A stretch of DNA of 64,000 nucleotides from an uncultured Sphingomonadaceae bacterium. Lineage in GTDB: Bacteria > Pseudomonadota > Alphaproteobacteria > Sphingomonadales > Sphingomonadaceae. The position numbers and the translations under genes are program-made. The stretch is from the NCBI GenBank assembly GCA_947493195.1, contig CANLQG010000001.1, positions 620,001 to 684,000 of the forward strand, written 5' to 3'. Below, piece by piece: positions 8,072 to 16,045 of this stretch (its first letter is position 1; each line of letters begins with the position of its first letter). The notes beneath the pieces were generated by a model, which did not search any database, was not told where the DNA came from, and saw only the letters and a program-made list of their open reading frames with translations.

Positions 8072-9163
8072 ATGGACGCGACGAGTAACATTCCCGAGCA
8101 CGAAAGCGCCGCTGGCCCCGCGCAGCGCAGGCGCGTGCATGCCCAGATTCCCGACGACAAGGCGATGCTGCGTGCCGCGGCAGAACTGACGCGCGATCTC
8201 AATACCGCCCGCCCGGAAATCTACTGGCCGGACATGATCGTTTCCGCCCTGCTCGGCTATGCGACGCTGGCAGGGGCGATCCTGGTGGAAAGCACCTGGC
8301 TTGCCTTGGTGCTGGGCGTCGTTTCGGTCTTCGCGCTCTACCGCGCCTTGCTGTTCATCCACGAGATCAGCCACCTGCATCGCGATGCCCTGCCGGGCTT
8401 TCGTACGGGGTGGAACCTGCTGGTCGGCATTCCGCTGCTCACGCCCAGCCTGATGTACGAAAGCGTTCACACGCTGCATCACGCGCGTACGAAGTACGGC
8501 ACCGTCGAAGATCCCGAATACATGCCGCTCGCACTGATGAAACCGTGGAGCCTGCCGCTGTTCGTCCTGATCGCGGCGCTTGCCCCCATTGCGCTTATCG
8601 TACGCTGGGGCGTCCTCGCGCCGCTCGGACTGATTGTGCCGCCGCTGCGCCGCTTCGCGTGGGAACGGCTGTCCTCGCTTTCGATCAATCCCGCATTCCG
8701 CCGCCGTCCGCCGGAAGCGAAGGAGCGCGGCTGGTTCCTGTTCCAGCAGGTGGGGGCAAGCGTGTGGGCCATGTTCCTCATCACCACGCCGTTCTGGCTG
8801 GGCTGGCGTCCGCTGCTGATTGCCGCTGCCGTCACCGCCGCCGTGGCCGTGTTCAACCAGCTTCGCACGCTGGTCGCCCATCTATGGGAGAACGATGGCG
8901 AGGCGATGACCGTGACTGCGCAGTATCTCGACAGCGTGAACGTGCCAAGCTTCGTGGCGGGCGTGTGGGCGCCAGTGGGCCTGCGCTATCATGCGCTGCA
9001 CCACCTGATCCCGTCCATGCCCTATCACTCGCTGCACGAGGCGCATAAGCGCATCTCGGCCAAGCTTGGCGACACCTCGACCTTTGCCGAGGCGAGCCAT
9101 CCCGGCATGATTCCGCTGGTCAACCGGATTGCCCGTAGCACCATGGGTCGGCGCGGGGCCTGA
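8072..9163 (+). CDS. Membrane fatty acid desaturase
   Basis: The 363-residue integral membrane protein has the three histidine boxes of the di-iron desaturase superfamily: HEISH near residue 97, HTLHH near 133 and HALHH near 310. Hydrophobic segments lie between them (about 52-92, 108-125, 165-200 and 225-265). Family enzymes introduce double bonds into acyl chains, or hydroxylate lipids or carotenoids, using O2 and ferredoxin-type electrons. The exact substrate is open. It is divergent from the GNAT-like gene. Confidence 0.88.
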   Translation: MDATSNIPEHESAAGPAQRRRVHAQIPDDKAMLRAAAELTRDLNTARPEIYWPDMIVSALLGYATLAGAILVESTWLALVLGVVSVFALYRALLFIHEISHLHRDALPGFRTGWNLLVGIPLLTPSLMYESVHTLHHARTKYGTVEDPEYMPLALMKPWSLPLFVLIAALAPIALIVRWGVLAPLGLIVPPLRRFAWERLSSLSINPAFRRRPPEAKERGWFLFQQVGASVWAMFLITTPFWLGWRPLLIAAAVTAAVAVFNQLRTLVAHLWENDGEAMTVTAQYLDSVNVPSFVAGVWAPVGLRYHALHHLIPSMPYHSLHEAHKRISAKLGDTSTFAEASHPGMIPLVNRIARSTMGRRGA

Positions 9164-9202
9164 CCGGGTACAGGTGCGCCGGCCGAAACCGGCGACCTCT
9201 GC

Positions 9203-9442
9203 CTATTCCATCATGTCGGAAGTCTCTTCGGTATCTTCCATGGTATCGGTTTCGTCCATCATGCCAGCTTCGCTGTCGGCAGCTTCGGCATTGTAGTCCT
9301 GAACCGATTCCGGCGTATCCGACGTCACATCGAGGACAGTCTCCGCAGTCGGATCCTCAGGCACTTCGGGCTCGGCATCGGCGCAGGCTCCCAGAGCCAT
9401 CGCAGCGGCGAGTGGAAGGGCGGCAAACTTGATTGCTTTCAT
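9203..9442 (-). CDS. Small acidic lipoprotein, predicted stress-induced
   Basis: This is a 79-residue precursor: MKAIKF, a hydrophobic helix, then lipobox ALGAC with lipidated Cys near residue 19. The mature part (about 60 residues) is very acidic and Met-rich, with many Glu, Asp and Thr, ending TSDMME; it is probably disordered. The start at 9442 has AAGGAG upstream; the longer frame to 9475 would spoil the signal sequence. A perfect GGAAC-N17-CGTT element at 9474-9499 predicts EcfG control. I do not recognise a family. Confidence 0.75.
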   Translation of the reverse strand: MKAIKFAALPLAAAMALGACADAEPEVPEDPTAETVLDVTSDTPESVQDYNAEAADSEAGMMDETDTMEDTEETSDMME

Positions 9443-9473
9443 GAGGGATGCTCCTTGATGCGTTCCTGCTCTC

Positions 9474-9499
9474 AACGCAGCGTAAATCGCAGCGGTTCC
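9474..9499 (-). promoter_or_regulatory. EcfG-type promoter of the small lipoprotein gene
   Basis: Minus-strand GGAAC (9499-9495) and CGTT (9477-9474) are 17 bases apart, an exact EcfG consensus, about 32 bases upstream of the start codon at 9442. Confidence 0.75.
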
Positions 9500-9515
9500 A
9501 CAAGCCTTTCCATCG

Positions 9516-10043
9516 CTACCGGTCCAGCGGGCAGATCATGGCACAGCGGCGCTCTCCGGGAAGCCCGGTCGCTATTGCTGCCTCCTGTCCGGCAGATAGG
9601 CGCGGGTAATTGGCCACGTCCTCTACCACGGTGAAGCCGTGGCCCGCGTAGAACGGCGCATTCCAGGCGATGTCGCGAAAGGTTTGCAGTGTGATCGCGG
9701 CAAAGGCCGCGTTGGCAGCGTCGATCTTCAGCGCCCGCAGCAGCGTGGAACCGATGCCGCGCCGCTGGAACGCGCGGGCAAGGCTGAGTTCGTGAAGATG
9801 CAGTTCGTGCCCCGCCGGGCGAGCGGCGGCAAAGCCGATCACATCCCTGTCAAAAGTGACCGTCAGGCTCTGGCGCTGGGCAATGATAGCGCGATATTCC
9901 GCCGCAGAGCGAGAAGGCGGCATGGCGATCCCCGCCAGCGAGGGCTCGTCAGCAAATAGCCGGGCGGCGTCTTCCTCTACTTCGGGAAAATGCTCGGCAT
10001 CTTCGGGGCGTGCCAGGCGAAGGGACCAGTCGGACGCGGTCAC
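9516..10043 (-). CDS. GNAT family N-acetyltransferase
   Basis: The 175-residue GNAT domain shows the acetyl-CoA pyrophosphate-binding loop as AFQRRGIGSTLL (Q/RxxGxG/A), preceded by LHLHELSLA and followed by ITLQTF and the NAPFYAGHGF segment of the C-terminal fold. The start is the GTG at 10043, which overlaps the lptG stop in GTGA, so the gene is the last member of the lptF-lptG transcript. The acceptor is unknown. The same frame stays open far upstream, opposite lptG coding sequence, but that part is not plausible protein. Confidence 0.8.
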   Translation of the reverse strand: MTASDWSLRLARPEDAEHFPEVEEDAARLFADEPSLAGIAMPPSRSAAEYRAIIAQRQSLTVTFDRDVIGFAAARPAGHELHLHELSLARAFQRRGIGSTLLRALKIDAANAAFAAITLQTFRDIAWNAPFYAGHGFTVVEDVANYPRLSAGQEAAIATGLPGERRCAMICPLDR

Positions 10044-11137
10044 TCTTCCGTACGCACCAGCACCGTTTCGCCCACCAGCAGGAACAGGAAGAACGGTGCC
10101 CATGCCGCCAAGAGAGGCGGATACCCGCCAAAACTGCCCATGGCGAGCGCGGCGTTGTCGACCACGAAATAGGCAAATCCCAGCGCCATGCCGATAACCG
10201 CGCGGGTGAACAGCTGGCCGGACCGGGCGAGCCCGAAACCTGCCACCGCCCCCAGCAGCGGCATCAGCACGGCGGAAAGGGGGCCGGAAATCTTGTGCCA
10301 CCACTTGGCTTCCAGTTCGCCCGTGCGGCGACCGGCGCCCTGCAGTGCCTCGATACTTTCGGAAAGTTCGGCCAGCCCCTGCGCATCGGGATCGACGCGC
10401 CGCAGTTCGACCTGGGCAATCTCGACACCGGGCGCGACGATCGCGCTGCCAAGCTGCTGGGTCTGCGCGCTGGCGACGTTGAATGCCGATGCATCCTCCA
10501 ACCGCCAGCCCGGAGAGGCGAAGGTTGCCCGGTCCGCGCTGATCTGGCGGGTTATCATGCCCCCGTCGTCGCGTTCGTAGAACATCACGTCGGTCAGCGT
10601 CGTTTCCGCGCCGCGGCCGGACAGGGTCGCCCCCATCAGCACGTCGTTGCCATCGTTGAAGTAGACGTTGCTGCGCGCTTCCCGGTCCTGCGGGATGGCG
10701 GCGTATTCCACGTCCTCCCACACCTTCAGCGTGGCCGTGGCACGGGTGACGATACGCTCGTTGAAAGCGAACGATATGGCCGCCACCACCAGGCCGATCA
10801 GCAGCAACGGTGCCAGGATCTGGTGGGCGGAAAGGCCTGCCGCCTTCATCGAGATGACTTCGGAATTCTGGTTCAGCCCGGCCAGCGTGATGATCGTGGC
10901 CAGCAGCACAGAGTATGGCAAGAACCGCGCTACCAGCTGCGGCGCGCGCAGGGAGGCATAGAGCCAGACTTCGGCATCACCGTTGCCGGGAACGGCCAGG
11001 ATATCCCCGGTCTTGCCCAGCATGTCCAGCGCCAGCAGCACCAGAACAAGCATGGCCAGCACAGCCACGATGCGCACGGCGAACATTTTCGCCAGGTAGA
11101 TCGTCAGTGTTCGTGAGGGGAAGAAATCAAGCAGCAC
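10040..11137 (-). CDS. lptG: LPS export system permease LptG
   Basis: This 365-residue permease of the LptB2FG transporter extracts lipopolysaccharide from the inner membrane. It shows the YjgP/YjgQ layout: about three N-terminal membrane helices (residues about 15-120), a periplasmic beta-jellyroll of about 150 residues and three C-terminal helices. The N-terminal SRTLTIYLAKMF is typical. The start is the GTG at 11137, which overlaps lptF by 11 bases and follows a GAGG; upstream in-frame residues would be out-of-frame lptF sequence. It is translationally coupled to lptF and to the downstream GNAT gene. Confidence 0.92.
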   Translation of the reverse strand: MLLDFFPSRTLTIYLAKMFAVRIVAVLAMLVLVLLALDMLGKTGDILAVPGNGDAEVWLYASLRAPQLVARFLPYSVLLATIITLAGLNQNSEVISMKAAGLSAHQILAPLLLIGLVVAAISFAFNERIVTRATATLKVWEDVEYAAIPQDREARSNVYFNDGNDVLMGATLSGRGAETTLTDVMFYERDDGGMITRQISADRATFASPGWRLEDASAFNVASAQTQQLGSAIVAPGVEIAQVELRRVDPDAQGLAELSESIEALQGAGRRTGELEAKWWHKISGPLSAVLMPLLGAVAGFGLARSGQLFTRAVIGMALGFAYFVVDNAALAMGSFGGYPPLLAAWAPFFLFLLVGETVLVRTEE

Positions 11138-12404
11138 CGGGCAGGCCCTCCCGCCGCTGCAATTCCTCTTCCTCGTGCCTGTGCAGGTCCTCGTCGGGCA
11201 CAAGGCCGCGCAACTTGTCGCGCCCGATCAGCTTCCTGAGACGCCGAGCGATCTTCGACCAGAAGCTTTCGAGGAAGCCGATGGCCTGTCCACCCGGCAC
11301 GAAGGCGACCTGGTAATACATCCAGGCGATTACGGCGAACAGCACCGCAAACGGCCCCCACAACGCCAGGAACGGATCGATCCGCCCGATCTCCGCCACT
11401 TCGGAACCGTACTGGTTGATCTTGTGATAGGCGACCACGATGACGATGGAGAGGAAGACGCCCAGCGCCGACGTACTGCGCTTGGGTGGCACGGCAAGCG
11501 CCACCGCCAGGAACGGCAGCATTAGCATCATCACCACCTCGACCATGCGGTAATTGAAATTGGCCTGGCTGCCGACGCGCTCTTCGGTCGTGCTGTCGGG
11601 ATTCCAGCCGATTTCGAGCAGTTCGGGCAGGACATACTCGCGTTCATCTTCGCCGCGGTCGCGGAACTGCTCGATCGCGGGCAGATCTATCGGAAGATCA
11701 TGCTGGCTGAAGCTGAGGACGCGGGCACTGCCGTCGGCAACATTGTGGACGATCACGCCATCCACCAGCCGCAGGATGATGGTGTTGCGATCCTCGCGGT
11801 TGGCAAGGAAACGCCCCTCGCGCGCGGAGATCGAGAGGACCTGCCCGGAATCGTCCGCGACGCGGGCGAAAATGCCCATCAGCTGGCGCCCCTCGTCCTC
11901 GCTGGCCTCGATCCGCAGGGCCATGCGATCCTCGATGGTGTTGAATTCGCCAACCTTGATCGAGGCGCCCAGCGCGCCGGAGCGCAGTTCGAATTCCATT
12001 TCCTCGTAAGCGAAGCGCGCCTGCGGCTGGATGAACCCGACGATGGCGAAATTCAGTGCAACCAGTGCGAAGGTGATGAGGAACGGCACCCGCAGCAGCC
12101 GGGTGTAGGACCATCCCACGGCGCGCATCACGTCCAGCTCGCTGGAAATGGCCAGCTTGCGAAAGGCGAACAGGATGCCCAGCATCAACCCCAGCGGAAT
12201 GGCGAGACCGGCATATTCGGGAACGAGGTTCAGCAGCATCTCGAACACGATGCTGATCGGCCCGCCTTCCACACTGACAAAGTCGAACAGGCGCAGCATC
12301 TTTTCCAGCAGCAGAAGGCTGGCCGCCAGCACGAACACGCCAATCATCGGCACGATCACGAGCCGGAAGATGTAGCGGTCTGTTGCGGTGATGAAGCGGG
12401 ACAC
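11127..12404 (-). CDS. lptF: LPS export system permease LptF
   Basis: The 425-residue protein is the partner permease of LptG, with the family opening DRYIFRLVIVPM, a cluster of N-terminal membrane helices (about residues 15-125), a periplasmic domain (about 130-280) and three C-terminal helices (about 290-380). The charged C-terminal tail of about 45 residues, rich in Arg and Glu, is longer than in E. coli. GTG start at 12404. LptF and LptG form the transmembrane core that feeds LPS to the LptC-LptA bridge; lptB and lptAC are not in this window. Confidence 0.92.
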   Translation of the reverse strand: MSRFITATDRYIFRLVIVPMIGVFVLAASLLLLEKMLRLFDFVSVEGGPISIVFEMLLNLVPEYAGLAIPLGLMLGILFAFRKLAISSELDVMRAVGWSYTRLLRVPFLITFALVALNFAIVGFIQPQARFAYEEMEFELRSGALGASIKVGEFNTIEDRMALRIEASEDEGRQLMGIFARVADDSGQVLSISAREGRFLANREDRNTIILRLVDGVIVHNVADGSARVLSFSQHDLPIDLPAIEQFRDRGEDEREYVLPELLEIGWNPDSTTEERVGSQANFNYRMVEVVMMLMLPFLAVALAVPPKRSTSALGVFLSIVIVVAYHKINQYGSEVAEIGRIDPFLALWGPFAVLFAVIAWMYYQVAFVPGGQAIGFLESFWSKIARRLRKLIGRDKLRGLVPDEDLHRHEEEELQRREGLPGAA

Positions 12405-12512
12405 GGAGCCAGTCTGACGCTGTGGAAGGATCGGGCGGAGGTTTAGGGTTTCCGGGCCTTAGCGACAAAACCGGGCTGGGTCATGCCCTGATGTTACGGC
12501 AAAAAGCCCGCC

Positions 12513-12899
12513 TCACGCCTTTTCCAGCGTACACTGGAGCGGGTGCTGGTTTTCGCGGGCGAAATCCATCACCTGATTCACTTTCGTCTCGGCCACTTCG
12601 TAGGGGAAGATGCCGCACACGCCCACGCCGCGCTGGTGGACGTGCAGCATCACCCGCGTGGCCTGTTCCATATCCATGCGGAAGAAGCGCTTCAGCACCA
12701 TCACCACGAATTCCATCGGGGTGTAGTCGTCGTTCAGCATCAGCACCTTGTACTGGCTGGGCTTCTTTGGCTTGGCGCGGGTCTTGGTGGCAATGCCGAC
12801 CTGCCCCTGGCCATCACCCGCGTCGGCATCGTCGCCATCCTCACCGGCAGCGACAATGGACCAACCCCGGGGGGCAGAGAAGAGATCGGATTGCATCAT
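12513..12899 (-). CDS. clpS: ATP-dependent Clp protease adaptor ClpS
   Basis: This is a 128-residue adaptor that hands N-degron substrates to ClpAP. The core (about residues 45-128) has the hallmark [17 protein letters not shown] segment and the [22 protein letters not shown] segment, which together make the N-end residue pocket (the NDD and His). The first 45 residues are a flexible Asp/Gly and Lys-rich extension, as in many alphaproteobacterial copies. clpA is not adjacent. It is separate from lptF (108-base gap). Confidence 0.92.
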   Translation of the reverse strand: MMQSDLFSAPRGWSIVAAGEDGDDADAGDGQGQVGIATKTRAKPKKPSQYKVLMLNDDYTPMEFVVMVLKRFFRMDMEQATRVMLHVHQRGVGVCGIFPYEVAETKVNQVMDFARENQHPLQCTLEKA

Positions 12900-12991
12900 T
12901 TCGAAGGCGAATATCGTATCGAATGGGCTGGCTGCAAGACCGCTCTTGCAGAATCTGGTTCAGATGCCGTGCCCGGAAGGCAGACAGCATT

Positions 12992-13020
12992 CGGGCCGGA
13001 CAGCCTAGCTGTCCGGCCCG
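12992..13020 (-). terminator. Perfect GC-rich hairpin downstream of the phasin gene
   Basis: Twelve bases (12992-13003) pair perfectly with 13009-13020 around a 5-base CCTAG loop. It lies 57 bases beyond the phasin stop. No T run follows on either strand, so it may terminate inefficiently or protect a 3' end. Confidence 0.5.
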
Positions 13021-13026
13021 TCAACC

Positions 13027-13059
13027 GGTCGTCCTGGGAGAGGAGAGGAGTGGACGACC
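13027..13059 (-). other. Hairpin with CU-rich loop in the phasin 3' untranslated region
   Basis: GGTCGTCC (13027-13034) pairs perfectly with GGACGACC (13052-13059). In the phasin transcript (minus strand) the 17-base loop reads as repeated CUCCU/CUCC units, complementary to Shine-Dalgarno sequences. With the next hairpin (12992-13020) it forms a two-hairpin module right after the phasin stop, resembling 3'UTR-derived small RNAs. Confidence 0.45.
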
Positions 13060-13076
13060 AGAAACTGTGAAGGCGC

Positions 13077-13883
13077 TTAGGCGACCTTCGTCATCTTTTC
13101 CGCGGCCACGTTCACACGAGCCGACAGCGGAGCGGCGACATCGTTGGCCATCTTCATGGTGGCATCGGTCGTCTTCGAAGTCATCGCGACCATCGCGTCG
13201 AAGTTGCGGCGCATGATCTTGCCCTGAAGCTGGAACAGCTCGGTCGGGCTCTTGATGCTGGCCATTTCCTTGATGTCGGCAGTGGCGAGTTCGTAGGCAG
13301 TCTTCGCTTCGTCGGCGATGGTCTTGCCCATGCCCTGCATGCTTTCGGCGAATACCTTGCCGGTCTCGACCACGGCTTCGACGTTGCCCTTGGCGAAATC
13401 GGTCATTTCACCCATCGCTTCGGTGCTCTTGTCGTAGGCCGCCTGGGTGCGGGCCTGCATTTCGCTGACTGCTTCGGTCATCGATTCATTGATCTGCTTG
13501 GAGTAGTCAAAATTTGCGGTTGCCATGATTTTTTCCTTGAGCTGGTTAACGGACGGCTGCGCGTCGTCAGCCTTGATATGGGCAGCGACAGACGCCTTCG
13601 CCGGGGACTTGGAAGCGGGGGTCTTTTTTGCCACCGGCTTCCTGGCCGGTGCAGCTTTCTTGGCAGCGACCTTTTTTGCGGCTGCTTTCTTCGGTGCCGC
13701 CTTCGTGGCAGCGGCCGGAGCTTTCTTGGCGGAGGAAGCCTTCTTCGCCGGCGCCTCAGCGGCGGCCGGCTCGGCTTTTTCCTCGACCTTGGATTCTTCG
13801 GCCTTCACTTCCGACTTTGCCGGTTCGGCAGCGGCGGTAGCCGTGTCGGCACTGTCGTCGGTCCTGGACGTTGACTCTGCCAT
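13077..13883 (-). CDS. Phasin family protein with histone-like N-terminal extension
   Basis: The 268-residue protein has two parts. Residues about 1-110 are a low-complexity Ala/Lys/Pro/Glu region, first acidic, then basic with repeated AAKK/PAKK units like histone H1 or PhaF. From about residue 125 (NFDYSKQ) it is a phasin domain, amphipathic helices with AVSEMQARTQAAYDKSTEAMGE and KIMRRNFDAM. Phasins coat polyhydroxyalkanoate granules; a basic AAKK tail can bind DNA and help granule segregation. The start at 13883 has AGGA five bases upstream; an ATG at 13907 is possible. phaC follows on the other side, supporting the role. Confidence 0.85.
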   Translation of the reverse strand: MAESTSRTDDSADTATAAAEPAKSEVKAEESKVEEKAEPAAAEAPAKKASSAKKAPAAATKAAPKKAAAKKVAAKKAAPARKPVAKKTPASKSPAKASVAAHIKADDAQPSVNQLKEKIMATANFDYSKQINESMTEAVSEMQARTQAAYDKSTEAMGEMTDFAKGNVEAVVETGKVFAESMQGMGKTIADEAKTAYELATADIKEMASIKSPTELFQLQGKIMRRNFDAMVAMTSKTTDATMKMANDVAAPLSARVNVAAEKMTKVA

Positions 13884-14040
13884 GTTTCCTCGCTTGCGTT
13901 TCTTCATATGAGCGAGAGGCCGTGATTGTTCACGCCTCTTGTTGCACTGCACAAATAGGGTTGCGCAGACACGAAGTCAAGGAAAAATGTTGCACTGCAG
14001 CATGACGGAGAATCGCCATTTCCGAAAGGCTTGAGCGAGG

Positions 14041-15906
14041 CTAGCGCGTTCTCACATAGCTACCAGGTGCGTCTTCCAGACCGGGATTGGACCGGCTGCC
14101 CGGCTTGCGCCGTCCAGTAGCCTTCACCTTCGCGCCATCCAGTGCAACCAGCCATCCTGCCCAGTCTGGCCACCAGCTGCCCGGATGCTCCGTTGCCCCC
14201 GCGACGAATTCCTCCAGCGACGAAAACTCGCCCTCGTTGGTCCAGTGCTGGTACTTGTTCGCGGATGGGGGATTGACCACGCCGGCAATGTGCCCGCTGC
14301 CCGCCAGCACGAACCTGTTGTGGCCGGAGAAGTGCTCCAGCGCCTTGAACACACTTTCAGGCGGAGCGATGTGATCCTCCCGACCGGCCTGAATATAGGT
14401 AGGGCAGGAGACCAGCCGAAGATCGATGCTGGTGCCGTCCGCGCCAAGGGCATCGGGCTCCACCAGCAGGTTGTCGCGGTAGAGATCGCGCAGGTAGGCC
14501 GCATGCCACTTCGCCGGCAGGTTGGTGACGTCGCCGTTCCAGTAGAGCAGGTCAAAGGCCGGATAATCCTCCCCCAGCAGGTAGTGGTTGACCACGTAAT
14601 TCCAGATCAGGTCGCTGCCGCGCAGCATGTTGAAGGTCGCCGCGAGGTAGCGTCCGTCAAGGAAACCGCCCTTGCTGGCCTGCCGGATGAATTCCAGCTT
14701 GCCCTCGTCGATGAACAGCCTGAGCTCGCCCGCGTGCTCGAAATCAACCTGCGCGGTAAAGAAGGTGGCGCTCTTCACCTTGTCACCTTCGCCCCGCCGC
14801 GCCAGCACCGCGAGCGTCGCCGCCAAGGTGGTGCCGGCCACGCAATAGCCGATGGTGTGCACGCTGGGCACGTCCAGCCGCTCCCGCACGAAGTCGATCG
14901 CTTCGATCTGCGCCAAGATGTAATCGTCCCAGTCGATATGGGCGAGGTCTTCGTCGGCAGACTTCCAGCTCACCATCAGTACGGAAATGCCCTGCTCCAG
15001 CGCCCAGCGCACGAAGCTCTTCTTCTCGTTAAGGTCGAGGATGTAGAAGCGGTTGATCCACGGCGGGAAGATGAGGAGCGGCGTTTCCAGAACTTCCGGC
15101 GTGGTGGGGATATAGTGAATGATCTGGAACAGTTCGCTTTCGTAGACCACCTTGCCCGGCGTGGTGGCGATGTTTTCTCCCACGGTGAACTTGCTTGTAT
15201 CGGTATGCGTCAGCTGTCCGTTCTCGAGATCGTGGGTCAGCCGCTCCAGCCCGCGCACCAGGTTCTCCCCGTTGGTTTCCATTGTACGTTCCAGCACGAC
15301 CGGGTTCATCAGCGGGTAGTTGGCCGGGCTCATCGCATCCAGTACGCCCTTGGTAGCGAAACGCAGGTTCTCCCGGTCTTCGGCAGAAAGGCCCTCGGCC
15401 GAATCCACGCCTTGCGAAAGCCGTTCGGCGAACAGCAGGTAAGTCTGGTGTATCAATGCGAAAACAGGCTGTTCGCGCCAGGCAGGATCGGCAAACCGGC
15501 GATCCCTGTAGGGCAGCTTCGCACCCTCGCCATTTTCCCCGTCAGTGGAATATTGCGAAAGGACATCGTGCCAAAGCTGCAATCCGTCGGACCACAGCTT
15601 CTGCTGCGCTTCGGCATCCAGCAGCGGGTTGGCGGCAGACCACTTGCGCAGCGCCTCCATCCAGCTCTCGGGCTCCGTCAGCAGGGGCGCGGCGCGCTGT
15701 TCCTTTGGCAGGCAAAACTGCAACCACGTTTCCTGGAATTCCATCATCGCCCGCCCCATCGCGTCGATCGCGGTGTCATCGGGCAGCGATTCGGCGGCAC
15801 CGGGAGCGAACGTCTGCATCATCTGACGCGCCGCTTCGCCCTGCATGCGCAGCATTTCGGTGAAGATGTCTGCGGCTTCGGCGCGGTTTTCGGGATCTTT
15901 GGTCAT
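14041..15906 (-). CDS. phaC: Class I poly(3-hydroxyalkanoate) synthase PhaC
   Basis: The 621-residue protein has the PhaC N-terminal domain (about residues 30-280) and an alpha/beta-hydrolase catalytic domain. The lipase-like box is GYCVAG, with the nucleophilic Cys replacing Ser; the catalytic Asp lies in GREDHIAPP and the His in GSGHIAGVVNPP. Class I synthases (about 590 residues) polymerise 3-hydroxyacyl-CoA into granules. The start at 15906 gives MTKDPEN; longer in-frame sequence is not protein-like. The phasin gene lies downstream on the same strand. phaA and phaB are not present here. Confidence 0.95.
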   Translation of the reverse strand: MTKDPENRAEAADIFTEMLRMQGEAARQMMQTFAPGAAESLPDDTAIDAMGRAMMEFQETWLQFCLPKEQRAAPLLTEPESWMEALRKWSAANPLLDAEAQQKLWSDGLQLWHDVLSQYSTDGENGEGAKLPYRDRRFADPAWREQPVFALIHQTYLLFAERLSQGVDSAEGLSAEDRENLRFATKGVLDAMSPANYPLMNPVVLERTMETNGENLVRGLERLTHDLENGQLTHTDTSKFTVGENIATTPGKVVYESELFQIIHYIPTTPEVLETPLLIFPPWINRFYILDLNEKKSFVRWALEQGISVLMVSWKSADEDLAHIDWDDYILAQIEAIDFVRERLDVPSVHTIGYCVAGTTLAATLAVLARRGEGDKVKSATFFTAQVDFEHAGELRLFIDEGKLEFIRQASKGGFLDGRYLAATFNMLRGSDLIWNYVVNHYLLGEDYPAFDLLYWNGDVTNLPAKWHAAYLRDLYRDNLLVEPDALGADGTSIDLRLVSCPTYIQAGREDHIAPPESVFKALEHFSGHNRFVLAGSGHIAGVVNPPSANKYQHWTNEGEFSSLEEFVAGATEHPGSWWPDWAGWLVALDGAKVKATGRRKPGSRSNPGLEDAPGSYVRTR

Positions 15907-16045
15907 GACAAGGCCCTTATAGATGCAAATACTGCAAATGGGAGGCAAACCCGTCCCTAATGCGACGCAAGGCACTTTGCTGCGTTGCACCCGCCCCCCC
16001 TTTACGCCAGATAGGCTGCACAACGGCCCCGAAGAGAAGGACACG

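Noticed and set aside
9516..10721. 401-codon minus-strand frame containing the GNAT protein
   Set aside because: The part upstream of 10043 overlaps lptG in another frame and is not protein-like; the GTGA overlap marks the true start.
14185..15960. 591-codon plus-strand frame opposite phaC
   Set aside because: No family signal and antisense-type composition; PhaC catalytic motifs are on the other strand.
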